A DNA stretch of 64,000 nucleotides, taken from assembly GCF_007997085.1 (NCBI RefSeq), contig NZ_VORR01000013.1, positions 28,652-92,651 of the forward strand, written 5' to 3'. Origin of the DNA: Polaribacter sp. IC066. Its GTDB lineage: Bacteria; Bacteroidota; Bacteroidia; Flavobacteriales; Flavobacteriaceae. Below, piece by piece: positions 54,407 to 63,873 of the stretch. Made by a program: the position numbers and the translations under genes. Under the pieces are notes generated by a model. That model was not told the DNA's origin and ran no database searches. It was given only the letters and a program-made list of their open reading frames with translations. Every line of letters begins with the position of its first letter. Position 1 is the first letter of the stretch.

Positions 54407-55684
54407 ATGAAGAAATTTTTTAAACTTTTAGGCGCGCTCCTTTTACTATTCATTGTAGCTGGTACTATTTTGTATTTCACAAAAAACGAAGCAGTACCAG
54501 AAGGCAAAAAAGGCAAAGAAGCAGATGCTTTAGCTATTAAAATGTTCAACGCAATAAACCACGATACTTTTGAAAATACCGAAATTATAGAATGGAGTTT
54601 TAGGGGTACTAATTTTTACAAATGGCATAAAGAGAAAAATAAGGTTGAAGTTTCTTGGGATGAAAACAAGGTGATTTTAAACACAAAACAACCAAAAAAA
54701 TCTGAAGTTTTTGTAAATAGTAAGAAGGTTGATAATCAAGAAATAGTACAAACAGCAACAGACTTTTTTAACAACGACTCTTTTTGGTTGGTTGCACCTT
54801 ACAAAATATTTGATGTTGGCACAGAAAGACGCATTGTAAATCATGAGGGTAAAGATGCTTTGCTTATTACCTATACTTCTGGCGGCTCTACACCTGGCGA
54901 TTCTTATTTATGGATTTTAGATGATAATTATATGCCTACTTCTTTTAAAATGTGGACCAGCATTATTCCCATAGGAGGAATTTCTGCTACTTGGGGAGAT
55001 TGGAAAAACACAGAATCTGGCATAAAACTACCAAAAAGTCATACCCTTTCACTATTAGATTTGCAAATACCAATGGGAAATGTAAAAGCCTATAATGAAA
55101 ACGCCAATAAATTGGCGCATAAAGTTTTAAAAGCAATTGATCACGAAGCTTACAAAAAAACAAACTTTTTAGAATGGAGTTTTGGTGGCAAAAGAGCTTT
55201 TAAATGGGATAAAGAAAATAATATTGCCGATGTTTCTTGGGAATCTTTTCGAGTTAATTTACACACAAGAGATCTAGAAAAAAGTACGGTTTTCTTTGAT
55301 GGTGAAAAGCAAGAAATTACTGATGAAGAAATTATAACAAGAGCTTGGGATATTTTTAACAACGATAGTTTTTGGCTCGTTGCGCCTCATAAATTATTTG
55401 ATGATAATGTAATTAGAACAGTTCAAAAAGTAGCGGGTAAAGACGCTCTTTTTGTAAAATATATGACTGGCGGATCTACTCCTGGAGATTCTTATTTATG
55501 GATTTTAGACTCCGCTTTTGTACCTAAAAGCTACAAAATGTTTGTACCAAGTATGAAAATGAATGGTGTTTCTGCCACTTGGGAAGATTGGATTACCACA
55601 GAAAGTGGTACATTACTGCCAACAAATCATACTTTTGGCAACGGAGGAAAATTAAGTATGGGCGAAGTAAAAGGATATAATTAA
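54407..55684 (+). CDS. Membrane-anchored protein with two tandem copies of an unknown domain
   Basis: A 425-residue protein. An uncleaved N-terminal helix (LLGALLLLFIVAGTILYF, residues 7-24) anchors it, with the rest expected in the periplasm. Residues 38-230 and 231-425 are copies of the same domain of about 190 residues. Both contain the block FNNDSFWLVAP (at about 121-131 and in copy 2), GGSTPGDSYLWILD, a KDAL strand, ATW-x-DW and a closing MG-x-VK-x-YN. No catalytic motif is recognised; the form (beta-strands around a conserved GGSTPGDSYLW turn) suggests a ligand-binding domain. The stop overlaps the ATG of the AI-2E-type transporter gene by one base (TAATG), so the two are coupled. Confidence 0.75.
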   Translation: MKKFFKLLGALLLLFIVAGTILYFTKNEAVPEGKKGKEADALAIKMFNAINHDTFENTEIIEWSFRGTNFYKWHKEKNKVEVSWDENKVILNTKQPKKSEVFVNSKKVDNQEIVQTATDFFNNDSFWLVAPYKIFDVGTERRIVNHEGKDALLITYTSGGSTPGDSYLWILDDNYMPTSFKMWTSIIPIGGISATWGDWKNTESGIKLPKSHTLSLLDLQIPMGNVKAYNENANKLAHKVLKAIDHEAYKKTNFLEWSFGGKRAFKWDKENNIADVSWESFRVNLHTRDLEKSTVFFDGEKQEITDEEIITRAWDIFNNDSFWLVAPHKLFDDNVIRTVQKVAGKDALFVKYMTGGSTPGDSYLWILDSAFVPKSYKMFVPSMKMNGVSATWEDWITTESGTLLPTNHTFGNGGKLSMGEVKGYN

Positions 55685-56766
55685 TGCACGCTAAAACAAT
55701 TGCAAACGGAATTTTAAGAGCCATCTCAATTATTTTAGGTGTGCTCTTACTACTCTATTTTTTAGTTAAAATTCAATCTGTAATTGTATACATTATCATT
55801 GCCGCAATCTTATCATTAATAGGGCGTCCGGTTATTTTGATGTTAAGAAACAAACTAAAATTACCAAACACAGTGGCAGTCGTTACCACCATGTTTTTAA
55901 TGTTGAGCTTATTAACTGGTTTGGTGGTATTATTTATTCCTCTTGTTATTGAGCAAGGAAAAAATTTATCGCTTTTAGAAGTCGATAAATTACAAGCAAA
56001 CATTCAAGATATTTTTACGCAAACAATTGCTTATTTTTCATCAAAAGGAATTGATGTTTTAAAAGAGTTAGAAAATATTAATTTTGCATCTCATTTTGAA
56101 ACCATTCCTAACCTATTCAATACAATTATTGGTGCAGTAGGTTCTTTAAGTATTGGGCTTTTCTCTATTTTATTTATCTCTTTTTTCTTTATGAAAGATA
56201 GCGGAATCTTAAAACAAGGTGTTTTAACAATAATCCCGAACAAAACAGAGAATCGGTTCTCTCATTCTCTAGAAACCATCAATCATTTATTATCTAAATA
56301 CTTTATCGGGTTAATTATACAAATTACCATTCTCTTTATTTTGTACACCATCATTTTAGTAAGTTTTAGCATTTCTAACGCTGTTGTGATTGCTTTTTTA
56401 TGCGCTTTGTTAAATTTAATACCGTATGTAGGTCCTGTTATCGGCGCTATATTGGTGTTTTTCTTATCCATGACAAGTAATATTGGTTTAGATTTTCAAA
56501 CAGAAATTTTACCAACTTCTTTATGGATTTTATTTTTTTACAGTTTGGCACAATTAGTTGATAATTTTATAAGTCAGCCTGTTATTTTTTCGAAAACCAC
56601 AAAATCGCATCCGCTAGAAATTTTCTTAATCATTATTATTGGTGGCTTACTTTTTGGCGTTATTGGCATGATCACTGCGGTGCCTTGTTACACAGCTTTA
56701 AAAGTAATTTTAAAAGAGTTTTTAGCCGATAATAAAATCGTAAAATCGTTAACTAAAAATATATAA
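55684..56766 (+). CDS. AI-2E family transporter
   Basis: A 360-residue membrane protein with about eight helices: two at the N-terminus (ISIILGVLLLLYFLVKIQSV; VYIIIAAILSLIGRPVIL), a periplasmic helical loop (about 95-150), and a C-terminal bundle with the family block ALLNLIPYVGPVIGAILVFF near residue 240 and QPVIFSKTTKSHPLEIFLII near residue 300. Members export small molecules such as autoinducer-2 (TqsA) or act as Na+/H+ antiporters. The substrate cannot be assigned. It is translationally coupled to the upstream duplicated-domain gene. Confidence 0.9.
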   Translation: MHAKTIANGILRAISIILGVLLLLYFLVKIQSVIVYIIIAAILSLIGRPVILMLRNKLKLPNTVAVVTTMFLMLSLLTGLVVLFIPLVIEQGKNLSLLEVDKLQANIQDIFTQTIAYFSSKGIDVLKELENINFASHFETIPNLFNTIIGAVGSLSIGLFSILFISFFFMKDSGILKQGVLTIIPNKTENRFSHSLETINHLLSKYFIGLIIQITILFILYTIILVSFSISNAVVIAFLCALLNLIPYVGPVIGAILVFFLSMTSNIGLDFQTEILPTSLWILFFYSLAQLVDNFISQPVIFSKTTKSHPLEIFLIIIIGGLLFGVIGMITAVPCYTALKVILKEFLADNKIVKSLTKNI

Positions 56767-56772
56767 TTTCGT

Positions 56773-57954
56773 TTGAATTTAAATATCCTACATAAAAATG
56801 TGCAGCAATTTATTGTCGATCATTTAAAAACCGACATCACAAAATTGATTTTAAAAGGGAGTCCCTTTCCAGATGTTTCTGTTCAAGAATTAGCCAATCA
56901 AATTTTATCAAAACAAAAATCAGAAAAGAAATTACCGACTTGGTTTTTAGCCGAAAACATCTATTATCCAGCAAAAATAAGTATCGAACAAGCTTCATCA
57001 GAAACTACGGCAACCTACAAATCAGAAATTATTTCTGGTGATACGATCATTGATATTACCGGTGGTTTTGGTGTTGACTGCTACTATTTTTCTAAACAGT
57101 TTAAAAAGGTTATTCACTGCGAAATTAATCAAGATGTATCAACCATTGTAAAACATAATTATCAACAATTAAAAACACCTCATATTAACACTTTTTCAGG
57201 AAACGGTCTTGATTTTTTAAAAGATACTACCGATTTTTTTGATTGCATTTACATAGATCCATCAAGAAGAAATGATGTAAAAGAAAAAGTGTTTTTACTA
57301 AAAGATTGCCAACCTTACATTCCGCCTAAAATTGATTTTTTATTTACAAAAACAACAAATATCCTTATCAAAGTTTCGCCAATTTTAGACATAACAAATA
57401 CCATTAATGAATTAAAAAATGTAAAAGAAGTTCATATTATTGCGGTACATAACGAAGTAAAAGAAGTGCTTTTCTTATTAGAAAAAGACTATATCAACAC
57501 CATCAAAATAAAAACAAGCAACGTTAAAAAAGAGTTTACAGAAACGTTTAATTTTGAGTATCTAGAAGAAGTATCCTCTGAATATTCAGCTCCTTTAACG
57601 TATTTATATGAACCCAATAGTGCTATTTTAAAATCTGGTGGTTTTCATCAAATTTCAAAAAAATTAAATCTTTATAAATTGCATCAACATGCACATTTAT
57701 ATACATCAGAAAAGTTAATTGACTTTCCGGGTAGAGTTTTTACAATTGAAACGACTCTTTCTTATGATAAAAAAAGACTTTTAAAACTTTTACCAGAAAA
57801 AAAAGCGAATATTACTACAAGAAATTTCCCAAAAACAGTGGCTCAATTTAGAAAAGAAACAAAAATAAAAGAAGGTGGCGATGTTTATCTATTTTTAACA
57901 ACAGATCAGCATAACAAGCCTAAATTAATTATTTGTAAAAAAACCACAAAATAG
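56773..57954 (+). CDS. Class I SAM-dependent methyltransferase, THUMP-like domain
   Basis: A 393-residue protein with a TTG start six bases after the transporter stop; no in-frame ATG fits. The SAM-binding motif is TIIDITGGFGVDCYYF at residues 91-106, followed by DCIYIDPSRRNDVKEK with the motif IV DPSRR. The C-terminal part has EYSAPLTYLYEPNSAILKSG and NFPKTVAQFRKETKIKEGGD, matching the THUMP-like domain of Bacteroidota methyltransferases. An RNA substrate is likely, judging from the domain. The exact nucleotide is unknown. Confidence 0.85.
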   Translation: MNLNILHKNVQQFIVDHLKTDITKLILKGSPFPDVSVQELANQILSKQKSEKKLPTWFLAENIYYPAKISIEQASSETTATYKSEIISGDTIIDITGGFGVDCYYFSKQFKKVIHCEINQDVSTIVKHNYQQLKTPHINTFSGNGLDFLKDTTDFFDCIYIDPSRRNDVKEKVFLLKDCQPYIPPKIDFLFTKTTNILIKVSPILDITNTINELKNVKEVHIIAVHNEVKEVLFLLEKDYINTIKIKTSNVKKEFTETFNFEYLEEVSSEYSAPLTYLYEPNSAILKSGGFHQISKKLNLYKLHQHAHLYTSEKLIDFPGRVFTIETTLSYDKKRLLKLLPEKKANITTRNFPKTVAQFRKETKIKEGGDVYLFLTTDQHNKPKLIICKKTTK

Positions 57955-58069
57955 TTAAATCGAGTTATTACCTCTTGTTTTACTTTAAAAAGCAAGTATA
58001 TAGCAAAATTTTTAGCTGTTTTATCTGCTATTTTTAGAGCACTTAAAGTACTAAAACGTAAGTCTCAAT

Positions 58070-58100
58070 TTTATATCGAGACTTTTTTTTTATACTACTC
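58070..58100 (+). terminator. Terminator between the methyltransferase gene and fdhD
   Basis: AAGTCTC (58070-58076) pairs with GAGACTT (58088-58094), followed by eight T at 58093-58100. It ends transcription from the methyltransferase side about 120 bases after its stop. Confidence 0.75.
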
Positions 58101-58119
58101 GTTTTTAACTAGCTTTGTA

Positions 58120-58127
58120 AAGAAGAT
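58120..58127 (+). promoter_or_regulatory. Promoter -7 box of fdhD
   Basis: TAGCTTTG is a perfect TAnnTTTG element 15 bases before the fdhD ATG at 58143. Confidence 0.65.
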
Positions 58128-58142
58128 TAACTTTTAGGTTTT

Positions 58143-58949
58143 ATGCAAATAGCTAGTTATCAGGGTGTAAAAGTATCCTTAAAAAATCATACCAAAATTG
58201 ACGATTTTCTTGTCATCGAAGCTCCACTTCAAATAAATATTAACGGTGAACCCTATACAGTGGTTATGAGAACTCCTAACGACGATTTCGAATTAATTAG
58301 GGGCTTATTATATGCAGAAGATATTTATAAAAAAAACGAAAATTTAATTTATACCATTGAAAAAGAAGACACTACAATACCAAGTATTATTAATGTTGCC
58401 ATTAATAAAGAAGATTTAAGAAAAGGATATTTAAATAAACGAACTTTACTTTCGGTTTCTTCTTGTGGCATTTGCGGAAAAACAAAACTACAAGATTTAA
58501 AGGTTGATGGTAAAAGTTTGCAACAAGACAGCTTTATTTCTTCAGATAGTTTGCATAAAATGTATGTTGTAATGAGTCATTTTCAAGAAACTTTTAAGAA
58601 ATCTGGAGGAAGCCATGCCGCGGCAATCTTTAATAAAAATGAAGAATTATTATCGGTTAAAGAAGATTTAGGAAGACATAACGCTGTTGATAAAACGGTG
58701 GGCGATTTGCTTCAAAAACAAACCTTAAATAATGCACATTATTTATTAGTGAGTGGCAGGGTTTCTTATGAAATTGTAACCAAAGCTTTTATTGCTAAAA
58801 TTGGCGTTATTGTTGCTATTTCTGCTTGTTCTTCATTGGCGGTAGATTTTGCTAAAGAATTCGGAATTTGTTTGATTGGGTTTACTAGAAATCAGAAAAT
58901 GACCATTTATGCGCATTCAAATGTTATAAACACTGTTAAGAATGATTAA
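58143..58949 (+). CDS. fdhD: Formate dehydrogenase accessory sulfurtransferase FdhD
   Basis: A 268-residue protein. The sulfur-carrying CxxC is SSCGICGKT with Cys108 and Cys111. The family's GGSHAAAIFN (near residue 155) and EDLGRHNAVDK (near residue 173) form the molybdopterin-guanine-dinucleotide site. FdhD moves sulfur from IscS to the Mo cofactor to make the sulfurated Mo centre that formate dehydrogenases need. The gene overlaps the following YdeP-type oxidoreductase gene by eight bases. This makes it very likely that this oxidoreductase is its client. Confidence 0.95.
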   Translation: MQIASYQGVKVSLKNHTKIDDFLVIEAPLQININGEPYTVVMRTPNDDFELIRGLLYAEDIYKKNENLIYTIEKEDTTIPSIINVAINKEDLRKGYLNKRTLLSVSSCGICGKTKLQDLKVDGKSLQQDSFISSDSLHKMYVVMSHFQETFKKSGGSHAAAIFNKNEELLSVKEDLGRHNAVDKTVGDLLQKQTLNNAHYLLVSGRVSYEIVTKAFIAKIGVIVAISACSSLAVDFAKEFGICLIGFTRNQKMTIYAHSNVINTVKND

Positions 58950-61233
58950 AAAGACAAATGCACAACCACCAGAAAAATTAACAGGAATTAAACTTCAAAA
59001 AATTCCGAAATCTGCTGTGGGTGCAAAAGCAATTGCGTCTGCTTTAAACCATATTAAAAACGAAGTAGGCATCATTAAAGGGATTGGTTTATTAAAAAAC
59101 CTAAACCAAAAAGATGGTTTTGATTGCCCAGGTTGTGCATGGCCAGATCCTGATGAAAAACGAGCGTTTTTAGCAGAATATTGCGAAAATGGTGCAAAAG
59201 CTGTGGCAGAAGAAGCTACTAAAAATAAAATTTCGCCGATGTTTTTTTCAACCTATTCGGTTAAAGATCTAGCAGAACTCTCTGACTTTGACATTGGCAA
59301 AAAAGGTAGAATTACACATCCTGTATATTTGCCAGAGGGCGCTACTCACTATAAAGAAATTTCTTGGAAAGATGCTTTTCATTTAATTTCAGACGAATTA
59401 AACGCTTTAGACTCGCCAGATGAAGCTATTTTTTATACCTCTGGCAGAACCAGTAATGAAGCCGCTTTTTTATATCAACTATTTGTGCGTCAGTTTGGTA
59501 CTAACAACTTGCCAGATTGCTCTAATATGTGCCACGAGTCTAGCGGAGCGGCACTCACAGAAACGTTAGGCATTGGCAAAGGGTCTGTAACTTTAGATGA
59601 TTTTAAGCACACAGATTTAGTGATTGTTATGGGGCAAAACCCTGGCACTAATCATCCAAGAATGCTAACGGCTTTAAGTGATGCCAAGAAAAAAGGAAGT
59701 AAAATTATTACCATAAATCCGCTACCAGAAGTTGGTTTAATGAATTTTAAAGACCCACAAAACCCTTTAAAATGGTTGGGTTCTGGACAAGATTTAACAG
59801 ATGTATTTTTACAGGTAAAAATAAATGGTGATGTAGCGTTGTTAAAAATCATCTTAAAATTGATGCTAAAACAAGAAGAAGATACGCCGTATGCTGTTTT
59901 TGATTACGACTTTATCGCAAAAAAAACTGCGGGTATTGATGCTCTTTTAAATGATTTAGAATCGTATTCAATTGATGATTTAGTGCCGCAAACAGGCATA
60001 TCACTTGAAAAAATAAAAGAAGCCGCTCATGTAATCATCAACAGTAAAAAAATTATTATTTGTTGGGCCATGGGCCTAACCCAACACAAAAATGCGGTTG
60101 ATAATATTAGAGAAATCGTAAATATTCTTTTGCTAAAAGGTAGTATTGGTAAAAAAGGTGCTGGTACTTGCCCTGTGCGCGGGCACTCAAACGTTCAGGG
60201 AGATAGAACTATGGGGATTTGGGAAAAAATGCCAGATTCTTTTTTAGATAAATTAGAAGCTAACTTTCATTTTAAAGCGCCCAGAAAACATGGTTTTGAT
60301 GTGGTGAATGCCATCGAAGCAATGCACGCTAAAAAAGCAAAAGTATTTTTTGGTATGGGTGGTAATTTTATTTCTGCTACGCCAGATACAGAGTTTACGG
60401 CAGAAGCTTTGCGTGGCTGTAATTTAACCGTTCATGTTTCTACAAAACTGAATAGAAGTCATTTAATTCATGGTAAAAAAGCCTTAATTTTACCATGTTT
60501 AGGCAGGTCTGAAACAGATTTGCAAAGTACTGGAGAACAGTTTGTTTCTGTAGAAAATTCTATGGGTATTGTTCATAAATCTCAAGGACATTTAGAACCT
60601 TGTTCTGAAGATATTTTAAGTGAAGCTGCTATTGTTGGCGGTTTAGCCACTGCTACTTTAAAAAATTCAGCAACTAATTACACCGAATTAGTTGCTAATT
60701 ACGATCTTATTCGTGATAAAATAGAGGCGACTATTGATGGTTTTGATGCGTACAATAAGCGTGTAAGAATTAAAGGTGGTTTCTATTTACCAAACAATAA
60801 TAGAGAAAATAAGTTTGATACATCGTCCACCGGAAAAGCTAATTTTAGTGTTAATACTCCCTCTGAAATTGAACTAGAAAAAAATCAATTTATAATGATG
60901 ACCATAAGAACGCACGATCAATATAACACCACAATTTACGGTTTAGATGACCGATATAGAGGTGTTTTAAATGAGCGAAGAGTTATTTTTATGAATGCAG
61001 AGGATATGAAAAAAATGCATTTAGAAAAATTAGATCTTGTAGATTTAACAAGTCATTTTAATGGAGAAGAAAGAGAAGCTACCGGTTTTTTAGCAATTCC
61101 TTATAACATTCCTACACAATGCACAGCAACTTATTTTCCGGAAGCAAATGTTTTGGTGCCTTTAAAAAGTACTGCAACGATTAGCAATACTCCTACTTCA
61201 AAAACGGTCGTCATTTCTATCAAAAAGAGATAA
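58942..61233 (+). CDS. YdeP/Fdh-alpha-like molybdopterin oxidoreductase
   Basis: A 763-residue enzyme of the FdhF/YdeP family (TIGR01701 type). GFDCPGCAWPDPDEKRAF holds Cys62 and Cys65. The molybdopterin domain follows, with FYTSGRTSNEAAF, then LPDCSNMCHESSGAALTETL. In that motif Cys197-His198 sits where formate dehydrogenase H has Sec-His and is the likely Mo ligand. MGQNPGTNHPRML and CPVRGHSNVQGDRTMG are cofactor-binding loops. The C-terminal beta-barrel has MMTIRTHDQYNTTIYGLDDR. The full N-terminal [4Fe-4S] motif is absent, as usual for this subfamily. No electron-transfer subunit is encoded nearby. It is coupled to fdhD; the substrate is unknown (formate is possible, and YdeP relatives are linked to acid resistance). 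Confidence 0.88.
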   Translation: MIKKTNAQPPEKLTGIKLQKIPKSAVGAKAIASALNHIKNEVGIIKGIGLLKNLNQKDGFDCPGCAWPDPDEKRAFLAEYCENGAKAVAEEATKNKISPMFFSTYSVKDLAELSDFDIGKKGRITHPVYLPEGATHYKEISWKDAFHLISDELNALDSPDEAIFYTSGRTSNEAAFLYQLFVRQFGTNNLPDCSNMCHESSGAALTETLGIGKGSVTLDDFKHTDLVIVMGQNPGTNHPRMLTALSDAKKKGSKIITINPLPEVGLMNFKDPQNPLKWLGSGQDLTDVFLQVKINGDVALLKIILKLMLKQEEDTPYAVFDYDFIAKKTAGIDALLNDLESYSIDDLVPQTGISLEKIKEAAHVIINSKKIIICWAMGLTQHKNAVDNIREIVNILLLKGSIGKKGAGTCPVRGHSNVQGDRTMGIWEKMPDSFLDKLEANFHFKAPRKHGFDVVNAIEAMHAKKAKVFFGMGGNFISATPDTEFTAEALRGCNLTVHVSTKLNRSHLIHGKKALILPCLGRSETDLQSTGEQFVSVENSMGIVHKSQGHLEPCSEDILSEAAIVGGLATATLKNSATNYTELVANYDLIRDKIEATIDGFDAYNKRVRIKGGFYLPNNNRENKFDTSSTGKANFSVNTPSEIELEKNQFIMMTIRTHDQYNTTIYGLDDRYRGVLNERRVIFMNAEDMKKMHLEKLDLVDLTSHFNGEEREATGFLAIPYNIPTQCTATYFPEANVLVPLKSTATISNTPTSKTVVISIKKR

Positions 61234-61242
61234 TTTTATCCT

Positions 61243-62748
61243 ATGAAAAAAATATTATTTGTTCTTCTATTTTCAAGTCAATTTCTTCTGGCACAAAAAG
61301 AGAATGTTCCTGAAAAGAAAACTCAAAAGGCCTTTGCAAAAATAGATTTTCTTTCTATTGGCATGCCCGATAACGACCCAAACATGGGCTATTCAGGTAT
61401 TCATTATAACCTAATGCTAAATGACTGGTCTTATGTAGGTTTGGGTATTTACGGCGCAATAACGGGTAATAAGGGTGGCTTTTTTACTTTAGGTGTAAAT
61501 GCTGGAATTAAAAAATATATAGACGACAAATTCTATGTTGATACTGGTTTTCATTTTGGCGGCGGCGGCGGCGCAGGTGCTCCAGATGGCGGTGGTGCCT
61601 TTATCTTACCCCATTTTAATGTTGGCTATGATTTTAAAAACTTCTCTGTTAATTCAGGTTGGAGTTATGTTGATTTTTTTGACGGTGGGCATATAAAAGG
61701 ACATCAATTAAATTTAAGTTTAGAAATACCTTTAAACTACTCATATTCAAAGTACACGTTTTCTGAAGACGAATTTAGTTTTGCTGAACTACAAAAATCT
61801 GATTGGAACATCAATTCTAAAAGAACTTCATTACTATTTCATGTGAATAATTTAAGAATTAAAGGCAATACCCAAGGAATCAATAGCGGAAAAACGATAC
61901 GATTAGCAGGATTTGAACTCGCGTCTTACTTTTCTGAAAACTGGTTTGCATTTTTAAAAGTAGATGGTGCTTTTGATGGCATAAAAGCCGGTTTTATGGA
62001 TGTGTTTTTAGGTGGTGGTTATCATGTATCCTTCAACAAAAACAACACAAACATTCTTGCAAAATTTGGCGCTGGTGCAGCTGGCGGCGGCGGAATAGAT
62101 ACGCAAGGTGGTTTTTTAATTTATCCTGATATTTCTATTGAACAAAAAATATTTGGCGATGTTTATATCGCCATAAATAAAGGCTATATTATGAGTCTTA
62201 ATTCACATTTTTATACCTCTTCTTATGGTATTGGCCTAAAATATTATATTGATAGAAATGGCATAAAAGCTGATGAAAAATATAGCAACGGAAAATTTAA
62301 AGGTTTTGAAGTCATTACAAAACATGATATTTATTTTAACGCAAAAAGAGACACAGGAATTGAACAAAATATGCATCAAATATCACTTCAAATTAATTTT
62401 GATTTGAACAAGAATCTTTATGTTGCAGGGCAAACTTCATTTGCAAATTTTGGCGATGCTGGTGCTTATGGCGAGGGAATTGTTGGTTTTGGAACGAGAT
62501 CAAACCCTATCATCAAAAATAAAATAGTACTTTTTGCACAAGCTTTAGGCGGTGCTGCGGGTGGTGGTGGAATTAGTACAGGACAAGGTTTAATTTTAAA
62601 ACCAAGTGCTGGCTTTAATTATGTTTTAAGTGATGCTTTAAGTTTTAGAGCTGCCGGCGGTTATGTAAAAGCTAAAGGAGGCGAGTTAAGTAATACATTT
62701 TTAAACTTCGGATTAAAATATCACATATCATTTTTAAAAATGAATTGA
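61243..62748 (+). CDS. Three-module glycine-rich outer-membrane protein
   Basis: A 501-residue protein with a signal peptide ending LLAQ. It carries three glycine-rich loops about 160-170 residues apart: FGGGGGAGAPDGGG (106-119), FGAGAAGGGGIDTQGG (275-290) and ALGGAAGGGGISTGQG (434-449). Each is followed by an I-x-P turn and an amphipathic strand ending in Tyr or Ile (for example FILPHFNVGYDF). The rest is alternating hydrophobic/polar beta-strand with an aromatic-rich C-terminus (FGLKYHISFLKMN), so an outer-membrane beta-barrel is likely. I do not recognise the family. The gene is nine bases after the molybdopterin oxidoreductase, so the two are probably one transcript. Confidence 0.7.
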   Translation: MKKILFVLLFSSQFLLAQKENVPEKKTQKAFAKIDFLSIGMPDNDPNMGYSGIHYNLMLNDWSYVGLGIYGAITGNKGGFFTLGVNAGIKKYIDDKFYVDTGFHFGGGGGAGAPDGGGAFILPHFNVGYDFKNFSVNSGWSYVDFFDGGHIKGHQLNLSLEIPLNYSYSKYTFSEDEFSFAELQKSDWNINSKRTSLLFHVNNLRIKGNTQGINSGKTIRLAGFELASYFSENWFAFLKVDGAFDGIKAGFMDVFLGGGYHVSFNKNNTNILAKFGAGAAGGGGIDTQGGFLIYPDISIEQKIFGDVYIAINKGYIMSLNSHFYTSSYGIGLKYYIDRNGIKADEKYSNGKFKGFEVITKHDIYFNAKRDTGIEQNMHQISLQINFDLNKNLYVAGQTSFANFGDAGAYGEGIVGFGTRSNPIIKNKIVLFAQALGGAAGGGGISTGQGLILKPSAGFNYVLSDALSFRAAGGYVKAKGGELSNTFLNFGLKYHISFLKMN

Positions 62749-62787
62749 TAAAAAAGCCTATTTTACACCTTATAATCAAATATTTAG

Positions 62788-63873
62788 ATGAAATTCAAAA
62801 CCCTCTTACTTTTTAGCTTTCTACTTCTTTTAAACTCAAAAATCATCAAATCGCAAGAAATACAGATAACACCGCGACCGCAACTCATAATAACTGGCAA
62901 TCAATTAGAATTAGCGCAGAAACACAAATTGTTTTTGATGCAGCTAGTGAAAATATTGCGCATAATTTACAAGAATATTTTAAAAATGATTTTGGTATTA
63001 ATCCGAAAACAACAAATTATCAAAGTTTAAAAAAGAATTTTATCACGTTTCAAGTAGATGAAAACTTGTCTGATGAAGGCTACGAATTGTCGGTTTCTGA
63101 AGATAAAATTATTATTTGTGCTAAAAATAATACGGGTTGGTTTTATGCAACACAAACCCTAATGCAAATTTGTTCTTACAACTCTTATTACTCTAAATAT
63201 GAGAACTATATAAAGATAAAAGAAATAAAAATAAAAGATACTCCTCGGTTTAAATGGAGGTCTTTTATGTTAGATGAAGCCCGTTATTTTAAAGGAATGA
63301 AACAAGTAAAAATGTTATTAGATGAAATGGCGTTTTTAAAAATGAATATCTTTCATTGGCATTTGGTGGATGACCAAGGTTGGCGAATTGAAATAAAAAA
63401 ATATCCTAAATTAACCACCATTGGTTCTAAAAGAAAAAGCACTCAAATTGGTCCTTTACAATGGGAAAGCCCCATGCAATCGGCAGAACCACATGAAGGT
63501 TTTTATACGCAAAAAGAAATAAAAGAAATTATAGCCTATGCCAAAGAAAGACATATAACCGTTGTGCCAGAAATAGAAATGCCAGGACACTCTACAGCCG
63601 CAATTGCCTCTTATCCTTGGTTAGGGACATCTAGAGAAGAAATTGAAGTGCCTATAAAATTTGGCGTTGGCAAAGATGTCTACGATGTTACAAACGAGAG
63701 AACTTATCAGTTTTTAACAGATGTTTTAGATGAAGTAATGGCACTTTTTCCGTCTAAAATAATCCATATTGGTGGCGATGAAGTAAAATATAATCATTGG
63801 AAATCTTCTGCATCTGTTCAAAAATATATGAAACAAAATAACTTGGCTACTCCTGCAGATTTGCAAGTTTATT
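62788..63873 (+). pseudogene. Broken GH20 beta-N-acetylhexosaminidase
   Basis: A signal peptide (MKFKTLLLFSFLLLLNSKII) and QEIQITPRPQ are in the first frame. At about 62884-62892 a one-base loss shifts the frame, and the rest reads NWQSIRISAETQIVFDAASE, FKWRSFMLDEARYF, MNIFHWHLVDDQGWRIEIKK and KIIHIGGDEVKYNHWK. These are the GH20 N-domain and the TIM-barrel, with the D-E catalytic pair in GGDE. The homology stops at DLQVY (63872), where a sequence resembling an insertion-sequence end starts, so the C-terminal third is missing. GH20 enzymes remove terminal GlcNAc/GalNAc, usually from chitin or glycoprotein glycans. The gene is inactive as it stands. Confidence 0.8.

Noticed and set aside
57955..58142. 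Attenuator or Mo-cofactor riboswitch controlling fdhD
   Set aside because: A perfect -7 box for fdhD lies downstream of the hairpin, so the hairpin most simply ends the upstream transcript; no riboswitch fold was recognised.
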